Shown here: positions 1-8,219 of the stretch, piece after piece
How positions within the stretch are numbered: position 1 is the first letter of the stretch
How the letters are laid out: each line of letters begins with the position of its first letter
DNA from: Streptomyces sp. NBC_00554
GTDB taxonomy: Bacteria; Actinomycetota; Actinomycetes; Streptomycetales; Streptomycetaceae
Direction of reading: 5' to 3'
Assembly: GCF_041431135.1 (NCBI RefSeq)
Contig: NZ_CP107799.1
Span: forward strand, 9,378,501-9,442,500
Length of the DNA: 64,000 bases
Position numbers and translations under genes: made by a program
Notes under the pieces: generated by a model
Told to the model about the DNA's origin: nothing
Databases searched by the model: none
What the model saw: only the letters and a program-made list of their open reading frames with translations

Positions 1-1483
1 TGCGTTCGGCGGAGATGGCAGCGGTCTGTGTCAGGGCCAGCGCGAGGGTGTCGAAGGCAAGGGCCAGGGCCGGGGTGTGGAAATTGCCGGACGAGAGGAT
101 CTCGCCGGTGTCGGCCAGCACCACCGGGTTGTCGCCGCAGCCGTTGAGCTCCGGTTCCAGTGCGGCGGTGGCGAAGTCCAGCGCGGCGTGCAGCGCGCCG
201 TGCACCTGGGCCGCGCAGCGCAGGCTGACCGGGTCCTGGACCCGCCGCGCGTGCCGGGGATCGCCCAACTCGCCGCCGTCGAGCAGGGCGAGCAGCTCGC
301 GCGCCGCCCGGAACTGTCCCGGCGCCGGACGCAGATCCAGCACGCGGGCGTCCAACGGGCTGGTGTTCGCCCGGAATCCCTCGAAGGTCAGCGCCGTGAC
401 CGTCTGGGCCAGCATGAGGACGGCGCCCGCCTCGTGCAGGGCGAGGGCGCCCTGGCCTGCCGCCAACGGGCTTGCGCTGCACAGCACATGGCCGTCCTTC
501 GGACCCAGCTCGGCCGGGGTGAGACCGGCCCGACGCAGCGCCGTGGCGCCGTCGAGCACCTCACCGCCGAATTCGGCGCGGCCTTCGCCGATGACGACCA
601 GGCCGACATGGGCCATCTGGCACAGATCGGAGGCGCCGATCGACCCGATCTCGGGTACCACCGGGTGCACACGGGAGTTGAGCAGGGCCACGAGCCGGCT
701 CAGGATCTCCGGCCGCACTCCGCTGCCGCCGCTCGCGATGCCGTTCACCCGGGCGAGGACGGCAGCGCGTACGACGGGGACCGGCAGCGGATCGCCGACC
801 GCGTTGGCCCGGCCCCGGACCGTACGGACGCTGAACTCCGCGAGCTCGTCGCGCGGCAGTGCGTACGACGACCGGCTGCCCAGCCCCGTGGTCAGGCCGT
901 ACGTCGGCACCTGGCGGTCGACGACATCGTCGACGACGGCACGGTCGCGGGCCAGCCTGGGCAACACGTCCGAGGCCAGGGCGACTTGGGCACCGTGGTG
1001 GGCCACGGCGACGACGTCGTCGCAGGAGAGCGACCGCCCGTCGACGACGACGGGGTGACGGGAGGGCGTACGTCCGTCGGTGATGGCGGAGTCACTGGAG
1101 GCTGTCTGGCCGTCGACGCCCGAGTCGCCGAAGGGCGTCTGCCTGTCGACGACCGGGTCACGGGAGGGCGTACGTCCGTCGGCGACGCCCGAGTCACCGG
1201 AGGCTGTCTGCCTGTCGACGGCCGAGTCGCCGAAGGGCGTCTGCCCGTCAACGGCCGGGTCACCGGAAGGCGTCCGCCCGTCGACGACGGCCGGGCTGCC
1301 GTGGGCCGTTCGCGCGCCGGCGGCCGAGTCACCGTGGGGCGATCGCGCATCGGCAACCGAGTCACCGTGGGGCGTCGGCCCGTCGACGCCCGAGTCATCG
1401 GGAGGCGTCCGTCCGTCGATGCCTGAGCCACCTGAGGTCGTCCCCCCGTCGACGCCCGAGTCACCGGAGAGTCCGCTCGTCAT
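1..1483 (-). CDS. Aromatic ammonia-lyase-like protein (HAL/PAL fold), altered MIO site, 3' end outside window
   Basis: Partial gene of 494 codons running off the left edge. Family landmarks are clear: TYGLTTG at about residues 194-200 (the motif carrying the catalytic Tyr), QDPVSLRC with QVHG, and GDNPVV with SGNFH. HAL/PAL enzymes eliminate ammonia using an MIO cofactor formed from Ala-Ser-Gly in a GASGDL motif. Here the motif reads GASDL (Ala284-Ser285-Asp286), as if the Gly codon were deleted, so MIO chemistry is doubtful. Residues 11-145 are a degenerate 10-12-residue repeat; the native start (VVDGRSLSCDDV) begins at about residue 146. The ATG overlaps the stop of the preceding ornithine-cyclodeaminase-family gene (ATGA), implying translational coupling. 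A divergent quaternary-amine transporter suggests a small amino-acid or betaine substrate. Family assignment is firm; substrate is unknown. Confidence 0.85.
   Translation of the reverse strand, partial: MTSGLSGDSGVDGGTTSGGSGIDGRTPPDDSGVDGPTPHGDSVADARSPHGDSAAGARTAHGSPAVVDGRTPSGDPAVDGQTPFGDSAVDRQTASGDSGVADGRTPSRDPVVDRQTPFGDSGVDGQTASSDSAITDGRTPSRHPVVVDGRSLSCDDVVAVAHHGAQVALASDVLPRLARDRAVVDDVVDRQVPTYGLTTGLGSRSSYALPRDELAEFSVRTVRGRANAVGDPLPVPVVRAAVLARVNGIASGGSGVRPEILSRLVALLNSRVHPVVPEIGSIGASDLCQMAHVGLVVIGEGRAEFGGEVLDGATALRRAGLTPAELGPKDGHVLCSASPLAAGQGALALHEAGAVLMLAQTVTALTFEGFRANTSPLDARVLDLRPAPGQFRAARELLALLDGGELGDPRHARRVQDPVSLRCAAQVHGALHAALDFATAALEPELNGCGDNPVVLADTGEILSSGNFHTPALALAFDTLALALTQTAAISAER
1049..1453 (-). 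repeat. In-frame minisatellite, 12 units of 30-36 bp, in the ammonia-lyase gene
   Basis: Twelve head-to-tail units encode variations of VDGRTPSGDSA. Codon lengths per unit are 11, 11, 10, 12, 11, 12, 11, 11, 12, 11, 11 and 12. The array runs directly into the native sequence VVDGRSLSCDDV, which looks like the parent of the units. All indels are multiples of three, so the frame is kept. The repeat makes several other frames spuriously open on both strands. Confidence 0.9.
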
Positions 1484-2481
1484 GAGAACCGCAGCTTCTG
1501 GCCGAGGCCGCGCTCCTCGGCCTTCGCCAGCATGGCGGCGCCCAGCGCGATGTCGGAGAGTGAGAGTCCGCGATGCCAGAAGAGCGTCGTCTCGTCGGCG
1601 CGTTCGCGGCCGGGCTTGTCGCCGACGACGATCTCGCACAGTTCGGCGTGCAGGGTCGTCTCGCTGAGCCTGCCGGACTCGACGTGGGCGCGCAGCGCAC
1701 CGAAGGGCCCGGACCGGCACTGGCCCCAGTCGTCGACGACGATCTTGTCCATGACATCCGTGAGGGAGAGTTCGACCGCGCTCATCGTTCCGTACGGTAC
1801 GACAAGGGCTCCCGGGGTGATCCACTCGGTCTTCAGCAGCGGCTCCGGGCGCTCGAGCCGGGACGCCTCCACCACGATGTCCGCGCCTTCGACACAGGAC
1901 TGCCAGTCCTCGGTCACGATGACGGGCTTGCCGAGGTCGCGCTCCAGGCGCTCGGCGAAGGCCTTGCGGCTCTCGGGACGGCGCGAATGGACTCGTATCT
2001 CGGTGAGGTCGAAGATCCGGTCCAGCAGGCGGACGTTCCAGTACGAGGTGGCGCGGGCCCCGATGTGACCGAGCACCTTGGCGTCCGGGCGGGCCAGATG
2101 GCGTGCTCCCAGCGCGGTGACGGCGCCGGTGCGCATCTCGGTGATGGCGGTGGCGTCGAGTATGGCCACCGGCATGCCGGTGCGCGGGTCGAAGAGGTTG
2201 AGCAGCGCCATCTCGGAGGGCAGCCCAGCCTTGTAGTTGTCCACGTAGTCGCCCACGATCTTGACTCCGGCCAGCCCGAGCGGAGCGACATAGCCGCGCA
2301 GAACATTGAAGTGGCCGTTGAACGCCGGATCGGGCATGAGGTGGACGCGCGGTTCGATGACCGTCTCGCCGCGGCCCTGGGCACGTAGCCCCTGCTCGAC
2401 GGCGTCGAGCACCTCGGCGTCGGACAGCTCGAGCTGCTCGATGTCCGAGCCGTTCAGGAAAGTGAACCGGACCGGTTCCAT
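1480..2481 (-). CDS. Ornithine cyclodeaminase / mu-crystallin family enzyme
   Basis: This 333-residue protein has the usual length of the OCD/mu-crystallin family (OCD, EutC, alanine dehydrogenase-like and imine reductase members), NAD(P)-dependent enzymes acting on amino acids or cyclic imines. Visible features are the N-terminal substrate domain (GVKIVGDYVDNYKAGLPSE, about residues 80-98), DATAITEMRTGAVTALGARHLA, and a Rossmann segment around VLGHIGARA. The start is the ATG at 2481, preceded by GGGAG with 8 nt spacing; the frame stays open about 48 codons further upstream, but that lacks conserved residues. The stop overlaps the ammonia-lyase start by 4 bp, so the two are co-translated and probably act on the same compound. 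The divergent transporter starts 253 bp away. Family certain, substrate unknown. Confidence 0.88.
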   Translation of the reverse strand: MEPVRFTFLNGSDIEQLELSDAEVLDAVEQGLRAQGRGETVIEPRVHLMPDPAFNGHFNVLRGYVAPLGLAGVKIVGDYVDNYKAGLPSEMALLNLFDPRTGMPVAILDATAITEMRTGAVTALGARHLARPDAKVLGHIGARATSYWNVRLLDRIFDLTEIRVHSRRPESRKAFAERLERDLGKPVIVTEDWQSCVEGADIVVEASRLERPEPLLKTEWITPGALVVPYGTMSAVELSLTDVMDKIVVDDWGQCRSGPFGALRAHVESGRLSETTLHAELCEIVVGDKPGRERADETTLFWHRGLSLSDIALGAAMLAKAEERGLGQKLRFS

Positions 2482-2734
2482 GGCGGTGGCTCCCTGCGTG
2501 TGGGGTGGCGAATGGTGCGACGCCGGCGGCGTGGCCGAAACGTGACCGTCGAGGGCAACTGTCAGGCGCCTGGGGTTTACATGGAAAGGCGCATTGCGTA
2601 GCAAATGCGCAGATAACCGGCGCATCGGCCTCGCCTTCGCAGGAACGTAACGCGCCGTTTACGAAAGGGCATTGACTGCCATTCAGTCACCGGCAACTCT
2701 GCATGACCATATGCAGTCGGGGTAAGGGGCAGCC

Positions 2735-3961
2735 TTGATCAGGTTCGACGCGGTAAGCAAAAACTATCCAAACGGCACGACAGCCGTGGACGAGCTGTCC
2801 CTGGAACTGGCCGAGGGCGGCATCACGGTCCTGGTGGGTCCCTCCGGCTGCGGCAAGACCACGACCCTGCGCATGGTCAACCGCATGGTGGAGCCGACGG
2901 CCGGGACGGTGCGGCTGCGGGGCCAGGACATCCGGGAGATCCACGCCCCCGAACTGCGCCGCGGCATCGGCTACGTGATCCAGCACGCCGGGCTGTTCCC
3001 GCACCGCACCATCCTCGACAACATAGCCACGGTGCCGCTGCTGCTCGGCTGGAGCCGGAAGAAGGCGCGGGCACGGGCATCCGAGCTGCTGGAACTCGTC
3101 GGGCTGCCGGGCGAGATGGGCAAGCGCTACCCGTACCAGCTCTCCGGCGGGCAGCAGCAGCGTGTCGGGGTGGCCAGGGCGCTGGGCGCCGACCCGCCGG
3201 TGCTGTTGATGGACGAGCCGTTCAGTGCGGTCGACCCGATCGTCCGCGGTGAGCTGCAGGCGGAGTTCATCCGGCTGCAGAAGGAACTGCACAAGACGAT
3301 CGTCTTCGTCACCCATGACATCGACGAGGCGATCAAACTCGGCGACAACATCGCGGTGTTCCGAACCGGCGGCAAGCTCGCCCAGTTCGACACCCCCGAG
3401 CGGCTGCTTGCCCACCCCGCCGACGATTTCGTGGCCGACTTCGTGGGCCAGGACCGCGGTATCCGCCGACTGTCCTTCGTCAAGGCGGCCGACCTGCCGC
3501 TGCGCGACGGGCCGGTGCTGCCGGCGACCTCTTCCGTGGCGCTGGCCAGGGCGGTGAAGGATCCGTGGGTGCTCGTCGTAGACGGCGACCGGCGTCCGCT
3601 CGGCTGGACCGCGGTCGCCGAGCTCCCGGAGGGCGGCACGCTCGCGGACGCGGCGCTGACACCGCTCGGCCACACGTTCAGCCTCGTCGGCGACTCCGCG
3701 CGGGCCGCCCTCGACGCGGCGCTCCTGTCGCCCTCCCGGCTCGCGGTGGGCGTGGACGGGGAAGGCGCAGTCATCGGTGTCGCGGACGCGTACGAGCTGT
3801 CCGCCGCGATGGCCCGTGACGAGGCGCCCGAGGACGAGGTGTCCGACGGCGAAGCGCTTGTGGCCGAGACCGCCAAGCCCGAGACCGCCAAGCCCGAGAC
3901 CGCCAAGGACGAAGCCACGGCCGAGAAGGGCGCCGACGGCGCGGGCGGTGGTGAACGATGA
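2735..3961 (+). CDS. Quaternary-amine (OpuC-type) ABC transporter, ATP-binding subunit
   Basis: Energises import of a quaternary amine or related compatible solute. Walker A GPSGCGKTT (about 35-43), signature LSGGQQQRV (about 136), Walker B VLLMDEP (about 156) and H-loop THD (about 192) are all intact. Residues about 245-370 hold a degenerate CBS-like region such as OpuA/OpuC ATPases use for osmotic gating. The C-terminus is low complexity and includes three 15-bp repeats at 3866-3910. The TTG start is preceded by AAGGGG with 5 nt spacing. The stop overlaps the first permease by 4 bp. First gene of a four-gene transporter operon divergent from the ammonia-lyase/OCD pair. Confidence 0.93.
   Translation: MIRFDAVSKNYPNGTTAVDELSLELAEGGITVLVGPSGCGKTTTLRMVNRMVEPTAGTVRLRGQDIREIHAPELRRGIGYVIQHAGLFPHRTILDNIATVPLLLGWSRKKARARASELLELVGLPGEMGKRYPYQLSGGQQQRVGVARALGADPPVLLMDEPFSAVDPIVRGELQAEFIRLQKELHKTIVFVTHDIDEAIKLGDNIAVFRTGGKLAQFDTPERLLAHPADDFVADFVGQDRGIRRLSFVKAADLPLRDGPVLPATSSVALARAVKDPWVLVVDGDRRPLGWTAVAELPEGGTLADAALTPLGHTFSLVGDSARAALDAALLSPSRLAVGVDGEGAVIGVADAYELSAAMARDEAPEDEVSDGEALVAETAKPETAKPETAKDEATAEKGADGAGGGER
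3866..3910 (+). repeat. Three 15-bp in-frame tandem repeats near the end of the ATPase gene
   Basis: Three consecutive units GAGACCGCCAAGCCC (the last ends GAC) encode ETAKP-ETAKP-ETAKD in the non-conserved C-terminal tail. They lengthen the tail without touching the ATPase fold. Confidence 0.9.
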
Positions 3962-4623
3962 ACGACGGAGAGCCACTCGTCCGCTGGGACTGGGTCGGAG
4001 ACCATCTCGGCGAGCTGGGCCACTACACCGGCGTCCATCTGCAACTGGGCCTGCTGCCGGTGCTGTTCGGCCTGATCATCTCGGTGCCGCTCGGCATCCT
4101 CTGCCATCGTTGGCGATGGCTGTACCCACCGGTTCTGACCGTGACCAACGTGCTGTACGCCATCCCGTCACTGGCCATGTTCATGATCTTCGTCCGCTAT
4201 ACCGGGCTCACCCAGCAGACCGTGATGATCCCGCTCACGCTCTACACCCTGTCGGTCCTGGTGCCCAATGTCGTGGACGGCCTGGCTTCGGTCCCGGAAC
4301 CGGTCCGGCAGGCGGCCACCGCGATGGGCTTCGGCACGGTGCGCCGTGTCGTCCAGGTCGAACTGCCGATCGCCGTACCCGTCGTCGTGGCCGGCGTACG
4401 CGTCGCCGCCGTCTCCTCCATCAGCCTCGTCGCCGTGGGACAGCTGATCGGGCAGGGCGGTCTCGGCTTCTACATCACCCGGGGCCTTCAGCTCGACTTC
4501 CCGACCCCGATCATCACCGCGATCGTGCTGATCATGCTGCTCGCGCTCGCCACCGACGCGGTGCTGGTCCTCGCGCAGCGGCTGCTCACCCCGTGGGCCC
4601 GGGGCAAGGGGGCGAGGGCATGA
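3958..4623 (+). CDS. OpuC-type ABC transporter permease, first subunit
   Basis: 221-residue integral membrane protein with about five or six hydrophobic segments. The binding-protein-dependent transport (BPD_transp_1) EAA-like loop is seen as EPVRQAATAMGFGTVRRVVQVELPIA (about residues 114-139). The N-terminal pattern (YTGVHLQLGLLPVLFGLIISVPLGI) and the AIPSLAMFMIF helix are typical of OpuCB/ProW-like permeases. ATGA overlaps at both ends couple it to the ATPase and to the second permease, so a heterodimeric membrane domain is made in fixed ratio. Substrate specificity cannot be read from the permease. Confidence 0.92.
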   Translation: MNDGEPLVRWDWVGDHLGELGHYTGVHLQLGLLPVLFGLIISVPLGILCHRWRWLYPPVLTVTNVLYAIPSLAMFMIFVRYTGLTQQTVMIPLTLYTLSVLVPNVVDGLASVPEPVRQAATAMGFGTVRRVVQVELPIAVPVVVAGVRVAAVSSISLVAVGQLIGQGGLGFYITRGLQLDFPTPIITAIVLIMLLALATDAVLVLAQRLLTPWARGKGARA

Positions 4624-5309
4624 ACGACCTGCTGAACCAACTCGAGCTGGTAGGGGACTGGTTGACGTCCTCACAGCAGTGGCACGGCGACGAGGGGATC
4701 CCCCAGCGGCTCCTGGAGCACCTCACCTACAGCGGCATCTCGCTGCTGTTCGCCACCCTGATCGGGCTCACCTTCGGGCTGCTGGTCGGACACACCGGCC
4801 GCGGGGCGTTCGCCGTCGCCAGCGTGGCCAACCTTGCGCGGGCGATCCCCACCTTCGGCCTGGTGGTGCTCGTCGTCACGCTCGCCGGGCTCAGCACCAC
4901 GCCCGTCCTGGTCGCCCTGGTCGCGCTCGCGGTCCCGCCGATCCTCATCAACACCTTCGAAGGCGTCCGAGGTGTGGACGCCGGCACCCGGGATGCCGCA
5001 CGCGGGGTCGGCATGACGGAGTGGGAGGTGCTGGTGCGGGTGGAGGTGCCGATGGCGCTGCCGCTGATCCTGCTCGGGCTGCGGGTCGCCGCGATCCAGG
5101 TCGTGGCCACCGCGACCATCGCCGCCTATCCCGGTCTCGGGGGCCTCGGCCGCTTCATCGTCGACGGGCTCGCCCGCAACGACTACGAACTGGTCATCGG
5201 CGGCTCCACCGTCGTCGTCGTGCTGGCCCTCGCAGTCCAGGTTCTCTTCACCGCGCTGCGGCGCGTCATCGTCTCGCCGGGACTTCAGGGCCCGGCAGCA
5301 AAGTCATGA
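4620..5309 (+). CDS. OpuC-type ABC transporter permease, second subunit
   Basis: 229-residue permease partner of the preceding gene, starting at the ATG that overlaps its stop (ATGA). It has the same architecture: soluble N-terminal stretch (SSQQWHGDEGIPQRLLEHL), several transmembrane segments, helix ANLARAIPTFGLVVLVV, and an EAA-like loop at GTRDAARGVGMTEWEVLVRVEVPMA. A longer open frame runs upstream, but it only shadows the first permease and the ATPase. The binding-protein gene follows 38 bp downstream with its own ribosome binding site. Confidence 0.92.
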   Translation: MNDLLNQLELVGDWLTSSQQWHGDEGIPQRLLEHLTYSGISLLFATLIGLTFGLLVGHTGRGAFAVASVANLARAIPTFGLVVLVVTLAGLSTTPVLVALVALAVPPILINTFEGVRGVDAGTRDAARGVGMTEWEVLVRVEVPMALPLILLGLRVAAIQVVATATIAAYPGLGGLGRFIVDGLARNDYELVIGGSTVVVVLALAVQVLFTALRRVIVSPGLQGPAAKS

Positions 5310-5347
5310 GTTTCTGAGCTCCAGGGCTCAGAAGAGAGGAAAAACCC

Positions 5348-6280
5348 ATGAGAAGCATGATCCGTGGCGCCGCTTTCGGCCTGATCGCCGCACTGTCGCT
5401 GAGCGCCTGCGGCGGCAGCGACAGCAGCGACGACAATCCGCTGACGGGGAGCAGCGGCGACAGCGACGGCAAGGCCCTCGTCGTCGGCTCGGCGAACTTC
5501 CCGGAGAACCAGCTGCTCGCCGAGATCTACGCGCAGGCCCTGGAGGCCAAGGACCTGAAGGTGACCCGCAAGTTCGACATCGGGGCCCGTGAGGTCTACT
5601 ACGACCAGATCGTCAAGGGCGGCATCAGCGTCTTCCCGGAGTACAACGGCGCCCTGCTGGCGGTCGCTGTCGACGAGAAGAGCACGGCTACCAGCAGCGA
5701 GGACATCAACGCCGAGCTGAAGGCGAAGCTCCCGTCGTCGGTGGAGATACTCGACTCCGCCGCGGCCGAGGACAAGGACTCGGTCACGGTCACCGCCGAG
5801 ACCGCCGCCAAGTACAACCTCAAGACCCTCGCCGACCTCAAGCCGGTCGCGGGCGACATGTCGATCGGCGCCGGCTCGGAGTTCAAGACCCGTACGCAGG
5901 GCCTGGTCGGTCTGAAGACCATCTACGGCGTGGAGTTCGGGAAGTTCCAGCCGCTCGACGCGGGCGCCCAGAGCACCCTGCTCGAACTGCTGAAGAAGAA
6001 CACGGTCCAGGCCGCGAACCTTTACACCACCGACCCTGCCATCGTCGAGGACAAGCTGGTGGTCCTCGAGGACCCGAAGAACCTCTTCTCCTCGCAGAAC
6101 GTCACGCCGCTGGTCTACAAGTCCGCGGTCAACGACACGGCCAAGGCGGCGCTCAACGGCGTCTCGGCCAAGCTCACCACCGAGGACCTGCTGGACATGA
6201 TGAAGAGGCTCGTCAACGACAAGGAGGACGCCAGCACCGTGGCCAAGGACTGGCTGACGGAGGCCGGCCTCGTCAGCTGA
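5348..6280 (+). CDS. OpuC-type substrate-binding lipoprotein
   Basis: 310-residue extracytoplasmic receptor for the transporter. It has a lipoprotein signal peptide (MRSMIRGAAFGLIAALSLSACGG) with lipobox LSAC near residue 20, a Ser/Asp/Gly-rich linker, and then the OpuAC/OsmF-type fold. Its conserved opening (VVGSANFPENQLLAEIYAQ, IGAREVYYDQIVKGGISVFPEYNG) matches receptors for glycine betaine, choline, carnitine or ergothioneine. AGAGGA precedes the ATG with good spacing. Ligand identity would rest on the aromatic cage residues, which I cannot align with certainty; the adjacent lyase hints at an amino-acid betaine. Confidence 0.92.
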   Translation: MRSMIRGAAFGLIAALSLSACGGSDSSDDNPLTGSSGDSDGKALVVGSANFPENQLLAEIYAQALEAKDLKVTRKFDIGAREVYYDQIVKGGISVFPEYNGALLAVAVDEKSTATSSEDINAELKAKLPSSVEILDSAAAEDKDSVTVTAETAAKYNLKTLADLKPVAGDMSIGAGSEFKTRTQGLVGLKTIYGVEFGKFQPLDAGAQSTLLELLKKNTVQAANLYTTDPAIVEDKLVVLEDPKNLFSSQNVTPLVYKSAVNDTAKAALNGVSAKLTTEDLLDMMKRLVNDKEDASTVAKDWLTEAGLVS

Positions 6281-6290
6281 CCGGGTGTCA

Positions 6291-6319
6291 CCGGATCATT
6301 CCCGGGTCGTCCGATCCGG
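6291..6319 (+). terminator. Possible terminator after the transporter operon
   Basis: Inverted repeat CCGGATC / GATCCGG (7-bp arms, 15-nt loop) begins 10 bp after the binding-protein stop. There is no T-run, so this is a weak call. Confidence 0.4.
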
Positions 6320-6399
6320 GGCGGGCGGTGCCGGCGGTGGGTTCGGCCACGCCGTCACCGCCCGCCGGGCCGTGAGTCTCACCAGGCAGGAGCGAGGGG

Positions 6400-7395
6400 A
6401 TGAGTGCGACCGGCTGGGGGATCGGGATGAGCGAGAGCGACGGAGCCGACGTCGGCACCCGGGACGCCGGTACACGCGACGCAGGCGCGCCTGAGACGGG
6501 CGCACGCGGGACCGGCGTACCGGGCACAAGCGCCCCCGGCACAGGCGCCCCCGACGCCGGCACCCCCGGCGCGTCCGCACGCCTGCACCAGCTCTTCGAG
6601 GGGCGCCGGCTGACCCCGACGCAGCGCCGCATCGCGCACTGCCTGGTCCGGCAATCCGCGGCCGTGCCGTTCCTGTCGAGCGTGGAGCTGGCCCAGCTGG
6701 CCGGGGTGAGCCAGCCGTCGGTGACCCGCTTCGCGGTCGCCCTCGGCTTCGACGGATACCCGGCGCTGCGCAGACATCTGCGGGATGTCGCACCCGCCGC
6801 CGGCGCCGAGGACGGGCGGCCCAGCAACCAGTACCAGCAAGCGGTACAGGCCGAGATCGACAACCTGCGGCACCTGGCGTCGCTGCTCGCCGACGCGGGG
6901 CCCGTGGAACGCGCGGGCCGGCTGCTCGCCGCCTCCCGGCCGCTGCCGGTGCTCGGGCTGCGCGCCTCCGCCGCCCAGGCACGCGGCTTCGCCTACTTCG
7001 CCGCGAAGGTACATCCCGACGTACGCCTGCTCGACGAGGGCGGCTCGCTGCTCGCCGACCGCATCGACGCCGCCCGGCACGCCGGGGCGAGCGCACTCCT
7101 GTGCTTCGCGCTGCCGCGTCACCCGCGCGAGCTCCTCGACGCGCTCGGCCACGCCCGTGACAAGGGGCTGACCGTGGTGACGATCGCCGACGGCACGTTC
7201 GCCCCGGTGGCCGCCCACAGCGATCTGCTCCTCCCGGCCGCCGTGGGCACCGGCCTGGTCTTCGACACGGTGAGCGCCCCCATGCTGCTGGGACAGGTTC
7301 TCCTGGAGGTGATGTGCGACGGCCTGCCGGACGCACAGGTCCGCCTCGAGGAGTTCGACGCGCGGGCGGCGGCGCGAGGGCTGTTCGTCGACTGA
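6400..7395 (+). CDS. RpiR/MurR-family transcriptional regulator with low-complexity N-terminus
   Basis: 331 residues. After about 60 residues of Gly/Thr/Ala/Pro-rich degenerate repeat comes an RpiR-type winged helix (LTPTQRRIAHCLVRQSA, LAQLAGVSQPSVTRFAVALGFDGYPALRRHL), then a SIS domain (about 150-320; LGLRASAAQARGFAYFAAK, ALLCFALPRHPRELLDAL). RpiR proteins sense sugar phosphates or other small ligands through the SIS domain. AGGAGCGAGGGG lies just before the ATG. It sits directly after the quaternary-amine transporter operon in the same orientation, so it is the obvious candidate regulator of the transporter and the divergent lyase/OCD pair. Confidence 0.9.
   Translation: MSATGWGIGMSESDGADVGTRDAGTRDAGAPETGARGTGVPGTSAPGTGAPDAGTPGASARLHQLFEGRRLTPTQRRIAHCLVRQSAAVPFLSSVELAQLAGVSQPSVTRFAVALGFDGYPALRRHLRDVAPAAGAEDGRPSNQYQQAVQAEIDNLRHLASLLADAGPVERAGRLLAASRPLPVLGLRASAAQARGFAYFAAKVHPDVRLLDEGGSLLADRIDAARHAGASALLCFALPRHPRELLDALGHARDKGLTVVTIADGTFAPVAAHSDLLLPAAVGTGLVFDTVSAPMLLGQVLLEVMCDGLPDAQVRLEEFDARAAARGLFVD
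6439..6585 (+). repeat. Degenerate 15-18-bp repeat coding for the RpiR N-terminal tail
   Basis: Codes for a string of G-T-R-D-A / G-A-P-x-T type units (for example GTRDAGTRDAGAPETG) before the winged helix. The tail is absent from typical RpiR proteins, which start close to the LHQLFEGRR-like segment. Confidence 0.7.
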
Positions 7396-7596
7396 ACGGC
7401 CCGCATGCCGATGAGACCGTCCCCTGACAGCCGAATGCCGCTGAGGCATGGACAGCTGGGTCATGCGGGCGGAAGGTGCAGGTCAGCGCCGTATCGGCGA
7501 AGCGTGGGGCCGTGGAGCGGGCGCGTGATCGGTTGCGGCGAGGGGCGGTGGTTCTCACGGTGGCCCCAAGAACTGCAATTCTCGAAAGGACTGTGC

Positions 7597-8202
7597 ATGC
7601 GTGCCCTTGTTTCCCGCGGACTCCTCCTGTCACCCCTGGTCTGCGCCGCTCTGGTCTTCGGTCCGCTCGGCACCGCCGTTGCCGCCGTCGACGTACCCCG
7701 GGTGGCCTCGGGCAGTGCCGCCGCGGCATGGTCCTCCGCCGATACCGACGCGGTACTGGAACAACTCGGCGTACTGGAGAGGGCGGACCACGACGACCTC
7801 GCGCTCGACCCCCTGCTGGACGAGCTGTCCACCCTCGCCGAGCGCGAGTCCGGCACCCTCGACGCGGTCGAGGCGGCAGAACTCACGAGGGCAGTGGAGA
7901 CGGCGAACGCCTCTCTCCAGCAGCAGCTTAAGGAGCGGGCCGGCGTCACGGCGGACCGCGCCGGTGTCGCCGCCGCCGACCCGGTCACCGATCTGGTGGC
8001 CCAGCTCCAGTCGGCGGTCGACGGACTCCTCAAGGCGCTGACCTCGCTCGACCTCGGCGCGGTCATCGGTGCGGTCACGGGCCTGCTGTCGCCGGTGCTC
8101 GGTCTGATCACGGGGGTCCTCGGCGGCGTGACCTCGGCGCTTCCGCCGATTCCGGTGCTTCCGGCACTGCCCGCCGCGGGCAGCCCGGTGGCCGTTTCGT
8201 AG
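7597..8202 (+). CDS. Small secreted protein of unknown function
   Basis: 201 residues starting at an ATG with GAAAGGA 6 nt upstream. A Sec signal peptide is clear (MRALVSRGLLLSPLVCAALVFGPLGTAVAA, cleavage near AVA-A). The mature part is acidic and helical, with a coiled-coil-like central region (about 75-120), then a hydrophobic Leu/Gly/Val-rich C-terminal third (ALTSLDLGAVIGAVTGLL, about 145-185) that could associate with membrane or self-assemble. No cysteine remains after the signal peptide and no enzyme motif is seen. It is monocistronic, with a strong terminator 18 bp downstream. I do not recognise a characterised family. Confidence 0.8.
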   Translation: MRALVSRGLLLSPLVCAALVFGPLGTAVAAVDVPRVASGSAAAAWSSADTDAVLEQLGVLERADHDDLALDPLLDELSTLAERESGTLDAVEAAELTRAVETANASLQQQLKERAGVTADRAGVAAADPVTDLVAQLQSAVDGLLKALTSLDLGAVIGAVTGLLSPVLGLITGVLGGVTSALPPIPVLPALPAAGSPVAVS

Positions 8203-8219
8203 CCGCGACCGGAAGTACG

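Noticed and set aside
77..1426. A 449-codon plus-strand open frame across the left end.
   Set aside because: It mirrors the ammonia-lyase gene; the repeat region keeps several frames open. No family features are seen in the plus-strand product.
1049..1453. Possible CRISPR-like array.
   Set aside because: Units are 30-36 bp without unique spacers, they are coding and in frame, and no cas gene is present.
2687..3976. A 429-codon minus-strand open frame opposite the transporter ATPase.
   Set aside because: The plus strand encodes a complete ABC ATPase with all motifs; the minus product shows no family features.
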